Source: Paludibacteraceae bacterium (lineage in GTDB: Bacteria > Bacteroidota > Bacteroidia > Bacteroidales > Paludibacteraceae). Taken from it: 37,879 nt of DNA. Of this stretch, positions 17,774 through 25,900 are shown piece by piece (positions within the stretch are counted from its first letter, which is position 1; each line of letters starts with the position of its first letter). The notes under the pieces were generated by a model, which ran no database searches, had not been told where the DNA came from, and was given only the letters and a program-made list of their open reading frames with translations. Both the position numbers and the translations under genes were made by a program. Location of the stretch: assembly GCA_016938015.1 (NCBI GenBank), contig JAFGVL010000073.1:1-37879 (forward strand), read 5' to 3'.

Positions 17774-18250
17774 TCATTGTAATTCGGCAAGAGTTAACAC
17801 CTTAGATTTTTTGGCAAATTCCGTTACTTTTTGTTGCAAAAAGGCATCCATATTATTGTAGCCCTTTATAATTTCTTTTTTATCGACCTGTATATATTGA
17901 TTGTATTTTAAAAACTTAGGAGCCCGTTCTTGCACAACTAAACGTAAAAATCGATATTCTAAGTTTGCCGGATTTTTATTAATTTCTGCATCTAGCAGTT
18001 TAGCTCCTTTTGAAAAATAAGACAGCCTTTTTTTTGAATCTTTAATAAAATTAGCTCTTTTCATCAATACCACAGCTTTGTAGGCATTATTTTTTGAGGA
18101 AGGTTTTTGAGCTTCTAAATTTTGGAGGCATTTTTCCAACTCCAACACATTATTAGAAGCTAAAACAACATAAAACTCATTTTTATCGATTGCGCTACTA
18201 AAAGCACTTATAGAAAAGAAAAAAAGCAATAAAGACAAGTATTTTTTCAT
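17774..18250 (-). CDS. Secreted protein of unknown function
   Basis: A 158-residue protein with a signal peptide (MKKYLSLLLFFFSISAFSSA). The mature part appears all-helical (YVVLASNNVLELEKCLQNLEAQ, NAYKAVVLMKRANFIKDSKKRLSYFSKGAKLLDAEINKNPANLEYRFLRLVVQERAPKFL). The phrase LLDAEINKNPANLEYRFLRLVVQ resembles a TPR-like helical pair, so a small solenoid is possible. Not recognised as a named family. It lies 77 bases downstream of another secreted protein on the same strand and may be co-transcribed with it. A loose inverted repeat (GCCTATT at 18271-18277 with AATAGGC at 18304-18310) lies in the gap. Confidence 0.65.
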   Translation of the reverse strand: MKKYLSLLLFFFSISAFSSAIDKNEFYVVLASNNVLELEKCLQNLEAQKPSSKNNAYKAVVLMKRANFIKDSKKRLSYFSKGAKLLDAEINKNPANLEYRFLRLVVQERAPKFLKYNQYIQVDKKEIIKGYNNMDAFLQQKVTEFAKKSKVLTLAELQ

Positions 18251-18327
18251 TCGAATAAATTTAATAAACAGCCTATTGTATTTTCATTAAAAGAGATACA
18301 TAAAATAGGCCAAAGCATTCAATCTGT

Positions 18328-19302
18328 TTATTTAGGTATAAAAGGCATTAATTTCTCATCTACAAAAAATTCTTTTTTAGGAGTATGGGCCAAAAAGTAA
18401 ATGGTTACTTTATCTCTGTTTTTTGGATCTAAATAATCCACTTCTTTTGTAGAGCTATAATACAATACCTCAATTCTATTTTTTAATTGTGGTTGTATCA
18501 TCCAATCCATTTTACTTAAATCAAACACTCCCGAAACAGTTTCGGTATTTACTACACTTAATCCAAAAGATATATTTGTAAAAAGAGGAATTTTTAGGTT
18601 TTTATTTTCAAATTTTTTAGCTCCGGAGGTACTTATAAAAAAACAGTTTCCCGAAAAATCTTCTACATAAAACCACTTTTGCGATTTATCCAATGCATAA
18701 TGGTTTAAAATAATTCGTTTATAATTAAAATCAAACCCATCCAACGGATCTCCAAAAACATCTATAATACCAACAGAATCGTTTCTTGAAGCAATAGCAT
18801 AAAACTCATAATTATACTCAAACGGACTGGAAATATCTCTTCTGTTTTCGTCGATGTAATAAATATCGGCATACGACTCTAAATTACCCTGCATATCTAC
18901 CGTAAACCCTTTGAAATTAGTTTTAGAAGAAATGACAAAAACCCGTTCGAAGGTATTGGTGCAATTATCAGTGCAAAACACGCGTTGTTCATGCACATCG
19001 ATAGAAAAAGGTTTGGCGGTAATTTCTACCTCCCACTCATTACAAAAGCCTATAAAATCGGGGTTAAATAAATTAATAAAAGTAAAGCATGGTTTTACTG
19101 CCACTTTTCTGGTGTCGGCATAGATAAAACCCCACTTACCATTTTTTTTAAACGGGACTAATGCTGATAGTTTAGTTTTATCCACTTTTGAAAACTCTGT
19201 TTCGAGCATAGCTTTTGTTTGCTCTGCAGTAAGAGAAGTGTTGGGTTGAGCATAAATCAACAACGACAAACAAAATGCTAAGGAAAAAACCAACAATTTC
19301 AT
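18328..19302 (-). CDS. Secreted WG-repeat-like protein of unknown function
   Basis: A 324-residue protein with a signal peptide (MKLLVFSLAFCLSLLIYAQ). Near residue 50 it has PFKKNGKWGFIYADTRKVAVKPCFTFINLF, the pattern of a WG beta-repeat (KxGKWGFID...G...P.F). A weaker unit follows at RNDSVGIIDVFGDPLDGFDFNYKRI. The rest is beta-rich. WG-repeat proteins are often secreted or surface proteins with no firm function. Two or three cysteines are grouped in QRVFCTDNCTN. It is probably exported to the periplasm or outside. No promoter box was found in the 116-base gap upstream. Confidence 0.68.
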   Translation of the reverse strand: MKLLVFSLAFCLSLLIYAQPNTSLTAEQTKAMLETEFSKVDKTKLSALVPFKKNGKWGFIYADTRKVAVKPCFTFINLFNPDFIGFCNEWEVEITAKPFSIDVHEQRVFCTDNCTNTFERVFVISSKTNFKGFTVDMQGNLESYADIYYIDENRRDISSPFEYNYEFYAIASRNDSVGIIDVFGDPLDGFDFNYKRIILNHYALDKSQKWFYVEDFSGNCFFISTSGAKKFENKNLKIPLFTNISFGLSVVNTETVSGVFDLSKMDWMIQPQLKNRIEVLYYSSTKEVDYLDPKNRDKVTIYFLAHTPKKEFFVDEKLMPFIPK

Positions 19303-19418
19303 CAGAATAAATTTTAAATTTAGGTTTGATGTAAGCCCTACTTAAAAATGAGTGTATACATCTTAATAAAATGTAAAAATATAAATTTCTGCGAATGTTT
19401 TTTCAATCAAGCAAAAAA

Positions 19419-20252
19419 TTACAACAATCCTTTTGCTAATAAATACTGCATCATTTCTTGTTGTACCTTCTCGGCTTCAATGCGAGCAGCATTAGCAAAA
19501 TTTTCGGTATCATCGGCATAAATTATTTGACGAGAAGAATTTACCAATAAACCACATTGGCTGTTCATACCGTATTTAGACACTTCTTCCAAACTACCTC
19601 CTTGTGCTCCTACTCCGGGTACCAATAGAAAATGGTTAGGTATAATGGCGCGAATATCGGTCAACATTTCAGCCTTAGTTGCCCCTACTACATACATCAT
19701 ATTATCTACTGAGCCCCATTTTTGAGATGTTTTTAAAACTGTTTCGAACAAACGGTCGCCGGTTTCGGCATTTTGAGCAAATTGAAAATCGAAAGCTCCT
19801 TTGTTTGATGTTAAAGCGAGTAAGATTACCCATTTATTTTCATATCCTAAAAAGGGAGTTACTGAATCTTCGCCCATATATGGAGCTACTGTAACAGAAT
19901 CAAAATCCATATTTCCAAAAAAAGTTCGGGCATACATTTTAGAAGTATTACCTATATCTCCACGTTTTGCATCGGCTATAATAAACTGATCGGGATAGTT
20001 GGTACGAATATATTCGACGGTACGCTCCAACACATCCCAACCTTCTAAACCAATGCTTTCGTAAAAAGCTAAATTGGGTTTGTAAGCCACACACAAATCT
20101 GCAGTAGCATCAATTATCGACTTATTGAACCGAAACATGGCATCATCTTCCTCAAAAAGATATTCCGGAATTTTGGTCACGTCGGTATCTAAACCTACAC
20201 AAAGGAAAGATTTCTTGTTTTGGATGTTTTGAAAAAGTTCGGCTGCTGTCAT
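19419..20252 (-). CDS. pyrF: Orotidine 5'-phosphate decarboxylase
   Basis: A 277-residue enzyme that converts OMP to UMP, the last step of pyrimidine synthesis. It belongs to the longer type 2 group. The start [13 protein letters not shown] holds the phosphate/ribose contact. The catalytic block is [19 protein letters not shown], with lysine and aspartate alternating as expected. [13 protein letters not shown] near residue 215 is the phosphate-binding loop. The gene stands alone, with 72 bases to the next gene upstream (a small secreted protein) and 116 bases downstream to the WG-repeat gene. Confidence 0.94.
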   Translation of the reverse strand: MTAAELFQNIQNKKSFLCVGLDTDVTKIPEYLFEEDDAMFRFNKSIIDATADLCVAYKPNLAFYESIGLEGWDVLERTVEYIRTNYPDQFIIADAKRGDIGNTSKMYARTFFGNMDFDSVTVAPYMGEDSVTPFLGYENKWVILLALTSNKGAFDFQFAQNAETGDRLFETVLKTSQKWGSVDNMMYVVGATKAEMLTDIRAIIPNHFLLVPGVGAQGGSLEEVSKYGMNSQCGLLVNSSRQIIYADDTENFANAARIEAEKVQQEMMQYLLAKGLL

Positions 20253-20324
20253 TATAAATTGTTGATTTGATTAACTGTTGATGTGTTGATATGCTTCTAT
20301 GGGGTTTCAACTCCGCCACAAAAG

Positions 20325-20675
20325 TCATTTTTTTACGGGCACTTTGATTTCTTTCAATAGTTTATCTTCTTTACTCATGGGATCAAACTTTGTAATGGTA
20401 AGTTCCAACGCTTTATCAGTTGCACTTAGCATTACACGGTATTTATTATCCTTTAGTTGTTCTAAAGCACCCATTTTAAGTTTTACTTTCATATTGTTTA
20501 TTTTCCCTTTATTTCCTAACAATTGAAAATCATAATAGGTAGCTACTTTTACTGAGTCTGTCCAATTTGCTTCAATGTACACATCGGCCATTAAGTTGAT
20601 TTTTTGCAACTTCGACTGAGAGAATGACACTAAAGAAAAACCTATAAAAACAATGAATAAAAAAGATTTTTTCAT
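20325..20675 (-). CDS. Small secreted protein of unknown function
   Basis: A 116-residue protein with a signal peptide ending at VSFSQS. The mature part is about 96 residues and looks beta-rich (KLQKINLMADVYIEANWTDSVKVATYYDFQLLGNKGKINNMKVKLKMG). It ends in a lysine-rich tail (KEIKVPVKK). No family was recognised. The frame extends to an ATG at 20693. The ATG at 20675 gives a more standard signal peptide (MKKSFLFIVFIGF) and is preferred, though either is possible. It follows prfA by 15 to 33 bases on the same strand and may be transcribed with it. Confidence 0.65.
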   Translation of the reverse strand: MKKSFLFIVFIGFSLVSFSQSKLQKINLMADVYIEANWTDSVKVATYYDFQLLGNKGKINNMKVKLKMGALEQLKDNKYRVMLSATDKALELTITKFDPMSKEDKLLKEIKVPVKK

Positions 20676-20708
20676 ATTACTTATTCTTTTCATACAACAA
20701 CTTACTAA

Positions 20709-21818
20709 TTATAATTCTGATTCTTTTAAACGCTCTGCGTTTTCAGCAATTATCAAATTATCAATTACTTGCTGAATATCTCCATCCATAAAAGCAGCTA
20801 AGTTATAAATTGTATAATTGATACGATGGTCGGTAATGCGACCTTGCGGATAATTGTAGGTGCGAATTTTTGCTGAACGATCGCCGGTAGAAACCATGGT
20901 TTTACGACGAGCGGCGATATCATCCATGTATTTTTGATGTTCTCGGTCGTAAATTAAGGTTCGAAGGCGAGCAAGAGCACGCTCTTTGTTTTTTGGTTGG
21001 TCGCGGGTTTCGGTACATTCAATTAAAATTTCTTCACCTATACCCGTATTTGGATTTTTCCACACATAGCGTAAACGCACACCCGATTCTACCTTGTTTA
21101 CATTCTGTCCGCCGGCACCTCCCGAACGAAAAGTATCCCATTTAATTTCCCCTTCTTTTATTTCTACATCAAACTCATCTGCTTCGGGAAGTACAGCAAC
21201 TGTAGCGGCAGAGGTGTGTACCCGTCCTTGGGTTTCTGTAACGGGAACTCGTTGCACCCGATGCACACCCGACTCGTATTTTAATGTACCGTACACATTC
21301 TCTCCGGTAACCGCAAAAACAATTTCTTTAAAACCGCCAATAGTACCCTCAGATAAGCTACTCACTTCCATGCGCCATCCTTTCAACTCGGCATATTTTT
21401 GATACATACGTGCCAAATCGCCTGCAAAAATTGCAGCCTCATCGCCACCGGTACCTCCACGAATTTCGAGTATGGCATTTTTTCCATCTTCAGGATCTGA
21501 AGGAACTAAAAGCAACTTTATTTCTTCTTCAAATTGAGGAATGCGCGGCATTAAGTCATCTAATTCCGATTTTGCCATTTCACGCATCTCGGAGTCAGTT
21601 TCACCATCAAGAATTTCTTTTGCTTCTTCTATAGTACGAAGCATCGTTTTATATTCTTTTTGAACATCCAAAATTTTTTCTAAATCGCGGTATTCCTTAT
21701 TCAGCTTAACATAGCGTTTTTGGTCTGCTATTACAGCCGGATCGGTAATTAAGGTAGATATTTCTTCAAATTTATGTTGAAGCCCTTCTAATTTTTCCAG
21801 TAATGAATTTTCTGCCAT
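20709..21818 (-). CDS. prfA: Peptide chain release factor 1
   Basis: A 369-residue class I release factor that reads UAA and UAG stop codons. The GGQ tripeptide, which acts at the peptidyl transferase centre, is at 236-238 (RSGGAGGQNVNK). The codon-recognition tripeptide is PVT at 192-194 within QRVPVTETQGRVHTS. This is a P-x-T form as in RF1, not the SPF of RF2, and differs from the common PAT only in the middle residue. Its start lies 10 bases from a REP copy and 29 bases from the RAYT stop, so its original leader may have been altered by that insertion. Confidence 0.95.
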   Translation of the reverse strand: MAENSLLEKLEGLQHKFEEISTLITDPAVIADQKRYVKLNKEYRDLEKILDVQKEYKTMLRTIEEAKEILDGETDSEMREMAKSELDDLMPRIPQFEEEIKLLLVPSDPEDGKNAILEIRGGTGGDEAAIFAGDLARMYQKYAELKGWRMEVSSLSEGTIGGFKEIVFAVTGENVYGTLKYESGVHRVQRVPVTETQGRVHTSAATVAVLPEADEFDVEIKEGEIKWDTFRSGGAGGQNVNKVESGVRLRYVWKNPNTGIGEEILIECTETRDQPKNKERALARLRTLIYDREHQKYMDDIAARRKTMVSTGDRSAKIRTYNYPQGRITDHRINYTIYNLAAFMDGDIQQVIDNLIIAENAERLKESEL

Positions 21819-21828
21819 ATTTTATTTT

Positions 21829-21851
21829 GGGCGAATACAATTCGCCCCTAC
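21829..21851 (-). repeat. REP copy A (3' end of RAYT gene)
   Basis: On the minus strand: GTAG, then the stem GGGCGAAT, loop TGT and stem ATTCGCCC. The 8-bp stem is perfect. The TAG in GTAG serves as the stop codon of the RAYT gene (minus-strand codon at 21850-21848). The copy ends 10 bases before the prfA start. Confidence 0.9.
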
Positions 21852-22387
21852 GAATTAAATTTATCTTGTTCCCAATTATTGGGATTATCTTGTATATAAT
21901 CTGATATTTTTAAAAACGATATATAATTGCGGATAATATGTTCGTAATAATTGCGTTGCCAAATGGTTTTATTGCAAGTATTCTGGCGTGCCCATCGTGT
22001 TACCACCGATTTATATCCCCGCACAATCGCACCAATTGTTTGCGACGGTGACTGTAGGGGCGAATTGCATTCGCCCTTTATACATTCATTTTTATTTTGT
22101 TCCCATTCATTCGTGGGCGAATGCAATTCGCCCCTACCGGTTATTTCGATGATACCATGAATATGATTGGGCATCACAACAAAATCATGTAAAATTACAT
22201 TAGAACGAACCGTTGTTGTATTTTGCCATTCATCATATGCAACCTGTCCCAATTTATTCAATTTCATTACTCCATCAACCACATTTCCAAATAACCATTG
22301 TTTATCAAATGTACAAATTGTAATGAAATATACACCTTCTTGCGCATAATCGTATCCTTTTAGGCGTATGGACCGACGGGTTTTCAT
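21848..22387 (-). CDS. REP-associated tyrosine transposase (RAYT, IS200-like Y1 family)
   Basis: A 179-residue single-strand DNA transposase of the Y1/HUH family. The start MKTRRSIRLKGYDYAQEGVYFITICT is typical. The HUH motif is H75-I-H77 in MPNHIHG. The presumed catalytic tyrosine is Y125 in IVRGYKSVVT, and the family block WQRNYYEHIIRNY follows at about 143-155. RAYTs bind and cut REP palindromes next to GTAG. Residues 84-91 (GRGELHSP) and 104-112 (KGECNSPLQ) are translated from an inverted REP pair. The gene begins 2 bases after the stop of the upstream membrane protein gene, so translation is probably coupled. All key motifs are intact. Confidence 0.9.
   Translation of the reverse strand: MKTRRSIRLKGYDYAQEGVYFITICTFDKQWLFGNVVDGVMKLNKLGQVAYDEWQNTTTVRSNVILHDFVVMPNHIHGIIEITGRGELHSPTNEWEQNKNECIKGECNSPLQSPSQTIGAIVRGYKSVVTRWARQNTCNKTIWQRNYYEHIIRNYISFLKISDYIQDNPNNWEQDKFNS
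22054..22076 (+). repeat. REP copy B (inside RAYT coding sequence)
   Basis: On the plus strand: GTAG, stem GGGCGAAT, loop TGC, stem ATTCGCCC; the 8-bp stem is perfect. It encodes RAYT residues 104-112 on the opposite strand. It faces copy C across a 38-base spacer. Confidence 0.92.
22115..22137 (-). repeat. REP copy C (inside RAYT coding sequence)
   Basis: On the minus strand it has the same 23 bases as copy B with no difference. It encodes RAYT residues 84-91 in frame. Copies B and C with their spacer span 84 bases, exactly 28 codons. Confidence 0.92.
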
Positions 22388-22389
22388 TT

Positions 22390-22902
22390 TTACAAGTATG
22401 ATTTTCTAATCTCTTCGTTTAATGCTATTATTAATTCTTCATTTTTTTCAAATCTGGATTTCCTAAAACTCTCCATTTCACTGTGCTTTATTGTCAAAGA
22501 ATTATCAAGACATTGATCTTTTATTTTTTTCATAAAATCATGAACATCCTTTGTATTTTTAATTATTTGTTTAAAATACTTTAATTCATTTTTAGAATAT
22601 AAATATCGATAATAAGTTGATTTATTAAGATTATCAATGTGAGAAGACAATAAATCGTCAAGCATTTCACAAGAAAAATTTTTTATTTCCGGAATAGTAA
22701 TTAGTTCAAATGTAACTTTAGCTTTAGTATATATTTCAAAAAAATTATTAATTACATTTATTCTATTTTGATGATATACAGAACTTTTTATTTCAATTTG
22801 TTTTGACTTATTATCAAAAACTCTCTTAATAAAATACCCTATACCTAATAAAATTAGAATGGTAAAACTCCCATATGTTGTAAACATTTCAACAATTTCC
22901 AT
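22390..22902 (-). CDS. Membrane-anchored protein of unknown function, cargo of the RAYT element
   Basis: A 170-residue protein with one hydrophobic N-terminal segment (TTYGSFTILILLGIGYFIKRVF). A long charged helical part of about 140 residues follows and probably lies in the cytoplasm. No family was recognised. It is visibly richer in A and T than purL and prfA, which suggests a different origin. It lies between a REP copy 32 bases upstream of its start and the RAYT gene 2 bases after its stop. The close coupling suggests that it is expressed together with the transposase. It could be a regulator, a membrane tether or a passenger; nothing in the sequence decides this. Confidence 0.7.
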   Translation of the reverse strand: MEIVEMFTTYGSFTILILLGIGYFIKRVFDNKSKQIEIKSSVYHQNRINVINNFFEIYTKAKVTFELITIPEIKNFSCEMLDDLLSSHIDNLNKSTYYRYLYSKNELKYFKQIIKNTKDVHDFMKKIKDQCLDNSLTIKHSEMESFRKSRFEKNEELIIALNEEIRKSYL

Positions 22903-22934
22903 AATTCATTAGGTTTTTTAATGTTTATTTTATT

Positions 22935-22957
22935 GGGAGAATGCAATTCGCCCCTAC
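22935..22957 (-). repeat. REP copy D (after purL)
   Basis: On the minus strand: GTAG, stem GGGCGAAT, loop TGC, then ATTCTCCC, with one change in the second arm relative to copies B and C. It starts 5 bases after the purL stop, in the same orientation as copy A. Confidence 0.9.
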
Positions 22958-22962
22958 AAAAT

Positions 22963-25900
22963 TTATTTTAATTTACCTTCTACCCAAACTCGTGCATTTA
23001 CAAATGCTTCTATCCAAGGGGTTATTTGGTCTGTTTGTTTACGATTTAACGGATAATGCGCCCATTGCCATGGAAAAATAGCACGCTCCAAATGCGGCAT
23101 CATTGCTAAATGTCTTCCGTCTTTGGAACAAATACCCGCTACATTATAATCCGATCCGTTTGGATTTGCCGGATATCCTTCGTAAGAATAATTGGCTATA
23201 ATGTTATATTCTTTCTCTGCTTTTGGCAAGTAGAATTTACCCTCACCGTGTGCAATCCATATTCCTAATTTACTACCCGATAAAGAACTAAACATAACTG
23301 ATTGATTGGAAGGAATAGTTAACCCTACAAAGTTTGATTCAAATTTATGCGAATCGTTGTGCAACATCCGTGGACGTTCATCGTGTTCCGGGTTTAATAA
23401 ATTGAGTTCTACCATCAACTGACAACCATTACAAATACCTAAACTCAAGGTATCCGGACGAGCATAGTAATTTTCCAACGCTTTTTTTGCTTTTTCGTTG
23501 TATAAGAAACCACCGGCCCATCCTTTGGCTGAACCTAACACATCGGAATTGGAAAAACCTCCACAAAATACAATCAGGTTGATATCTTCCAAGTTCTCAC
23601 GACCACTTATTAAATCGGTCATGTGTACATCTTTCACATCGAATCCGGCTAAGTACATGGAATAAGCCATTTCTCGTTCTCCGTTAGTTCCTTTTTCACG
23701 AATAATGGCGGCTTTAATGCCTGATTTATCTTTACGGTCAGGGGTAATAGCATATTGTGCTAATTTTCCGCTAAAGTTTTTATTAAAATGAAATTGAAGC
23801 GGTTGTTGTTTATAGTTTTCAAACCGTTCGGCAGCACATGCCGTTCCACTTTGTTTTCTGTCTAACAAATACGAAGTTTTAAACCATAAATCACGCAGGT
23901 AATCAATGCCAAATTGATAACTTACGCCATCTTTTTGCACCATTACGTGGCGTTCTTCCGATGGTTGAGCAATTACGGCATAACCTATACCATTATCTTG
24001 CAATATTTTTTGAACAGCTTTTTTATCGGCAACCTGAATCAATACACCCGAATTTTCGGCAAAAAGAATTTTCACTAAATCATTCTCTTCTATGGCATCT
24101 AAATTTACTTCCAATCCACCTTCTACATTACCAAAAGTCATTTCTAACAAGGCAGTAAGCAAACCTCCGGCCGAAATATCGTGACCGGCCAAAACCAAGT
24201 CGCAATTAATTAGTTCTTGTATTGTATTAAAGGCATCGCGAAAATATTCAGGGTATTTAACAGTGGGTACTTCTTCTCCTAGCTTATTTAATACTTGCGC
24301 TAAAGACGAACCACCCAACTTATGTCCATCAAACGAAAAATCGATGTGCAAAACAGCTGAGTTTGGATGATTAACCAATACGGGCGAAATAACTTTTTTC
24401 ACATCCGAGACTTCCGCACCGGCTGAAATAATAACCGTTCCGGGAGAAAAAACTTTTTCTTCGCCATATTTTTGGGTCATGGATAAGGAATCTTTTCCGG
24501 TAGGTATGTTAATGCCCAATTCACAAGCAAATTCGCTACAAGCCTCTACTGCCTTATACAAACGTGCATCTTCACCCGGATTTTTACAAGGCCACATCCA
24601 ATTGGCACTCAACGAAACACTATCCAATCCTTCGGCAAGCGGAGCCCACACAATGTTGGTTAAAGACTCAGCAATAGCTAAAATAGAGCCTGAGGCCGGA
24701 TTAATCATTGCTGCTAAAGGCGCATGACCGATAGAAGTAGCAATACCTGCTTGTCCGCGATAATCCAACGCCACTACTCCACAATCATTTAACGGTAATT
24801 GAATTTCACCGACACATTGTTGTTTAGCTATTTTTCCTGTTACCGAGCGGTCTACTTTATTGGTTAACCAATCTTTACAAGCCACCGATTCCAATTGGAG
24901 CACTTGCTCAATATATTCGTTGATTTTGCTTTCTTCCGTTTTTAGAGGAGCAAATTTTTCTTTAATTGTAGTATCAGTAATTACTGTGCGTGGAGGTTTT
25001 CCAAACATATAATCTAAAGGCATATCAATCGGACATTTACCGTCGGCTTGTTCGAACGTAAATTGCATATCGCCAGTAGCTTCGCCCACCACATACATAG
25101 GCGAACGCTCTCGCTCCGCAATTTTGCGAATGTGATCGATGTATTTTTCATCCACCAATAAGCCCATACGCTCCTGACTCTCATTGCCTACAATTTCTTT
25201 AGCAGAAAGAGTTGGATCGCCCACAGGCAGTTTACTCATATCTATTTTACCCCCTGTTGCTTCAACCAACTCAGACAAACAGTTTAGGTGTCCGCCTGCA
25301 CCATGGTCGTGTATAGATACTATCGGATTAGTATCACTCTCGGATAGAGCACGAATCACATTAGCTGCACGTTTTTGCATTTCGGGGTTGGCTCGTTGTA
25401 CTGCATTCAACTCGATAGCATTATCGAATTGGCCGGTATCAACCGACGAAACAGCGCCGCCACCCATACCGATGCGGTAGTTATCGCCACCCAGCACTAC
25501 CACTTTTTGTCCTTTTTCGGGCGTACCTTTTAAGCTGTCGGTCATTTTTCCGTAACCCACACCTCCGGCCAACATAATTACCTTGTCGTAGCCGTATTTT
25601 TTGTTATTTTCTGTATGTTCAAAAGTCAATAGAGACCCACAAATAAGCGGCTGACCGTATTTATTTCCAAAATCGCTGGCCCCATTAGATGCTTTGATCA
25701 GAATTTGCTCCGGTGTTTGATACAGCCAATTACGTGCAAACAAATTTTTCTCCCACGAGCGACCCTCTTCGGTACGTGGATAAGAAGTCATATACACTGC
25801 CGTTCCGGCAATAGGTAACGATGCTTTACCACCACCCAAGCGGTCACGAATTTCGCCACCCGTACCGGTAGCCGCACCATTAAATGGTTCAACGGTAGTG

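Larger units (their letters stand above)
21829..22957 (-). mobile_element. REP-bounded RAYT element with one cargo gene
   Basis: The unit contains a RAYT transposase gene and a small membrane protein gene, flanked by two REP copies in the same orientation (21829-21851 and 22935-22957). A further inverted REP pair lies inside the RAYT gene. It occupies nearly the whole gap between purL (5 bases from the left-hand REP in gene order) and prfA (10 bases). Movement as a single unit is inference; what is seen is the arrangement of repeats and genes. No target duplication was found, as expected for HUH single-strand transposition. Confidence 0.6.

Noticed and set aside
18271-18310. Inverted repeat GCCTATT and AATAGGC between the two secreted protein genes, as a terminator.
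   Set aside because: The spacer is 26 bases and no T tract follows; it is mentioned only in the gene entry.
20259-20291. Three loose copies of TGTTGAT in front of pyrF, as a possible regulatory repeat.
   Set aside because: The copies are unevenly spaced, short and made of common AT-rich words.
21094-21634. Plus-strand frames of 74-102 codons opposite prfA.
   Set aside because: They are antisense shadows of prfA with unlikely composition and no start context.
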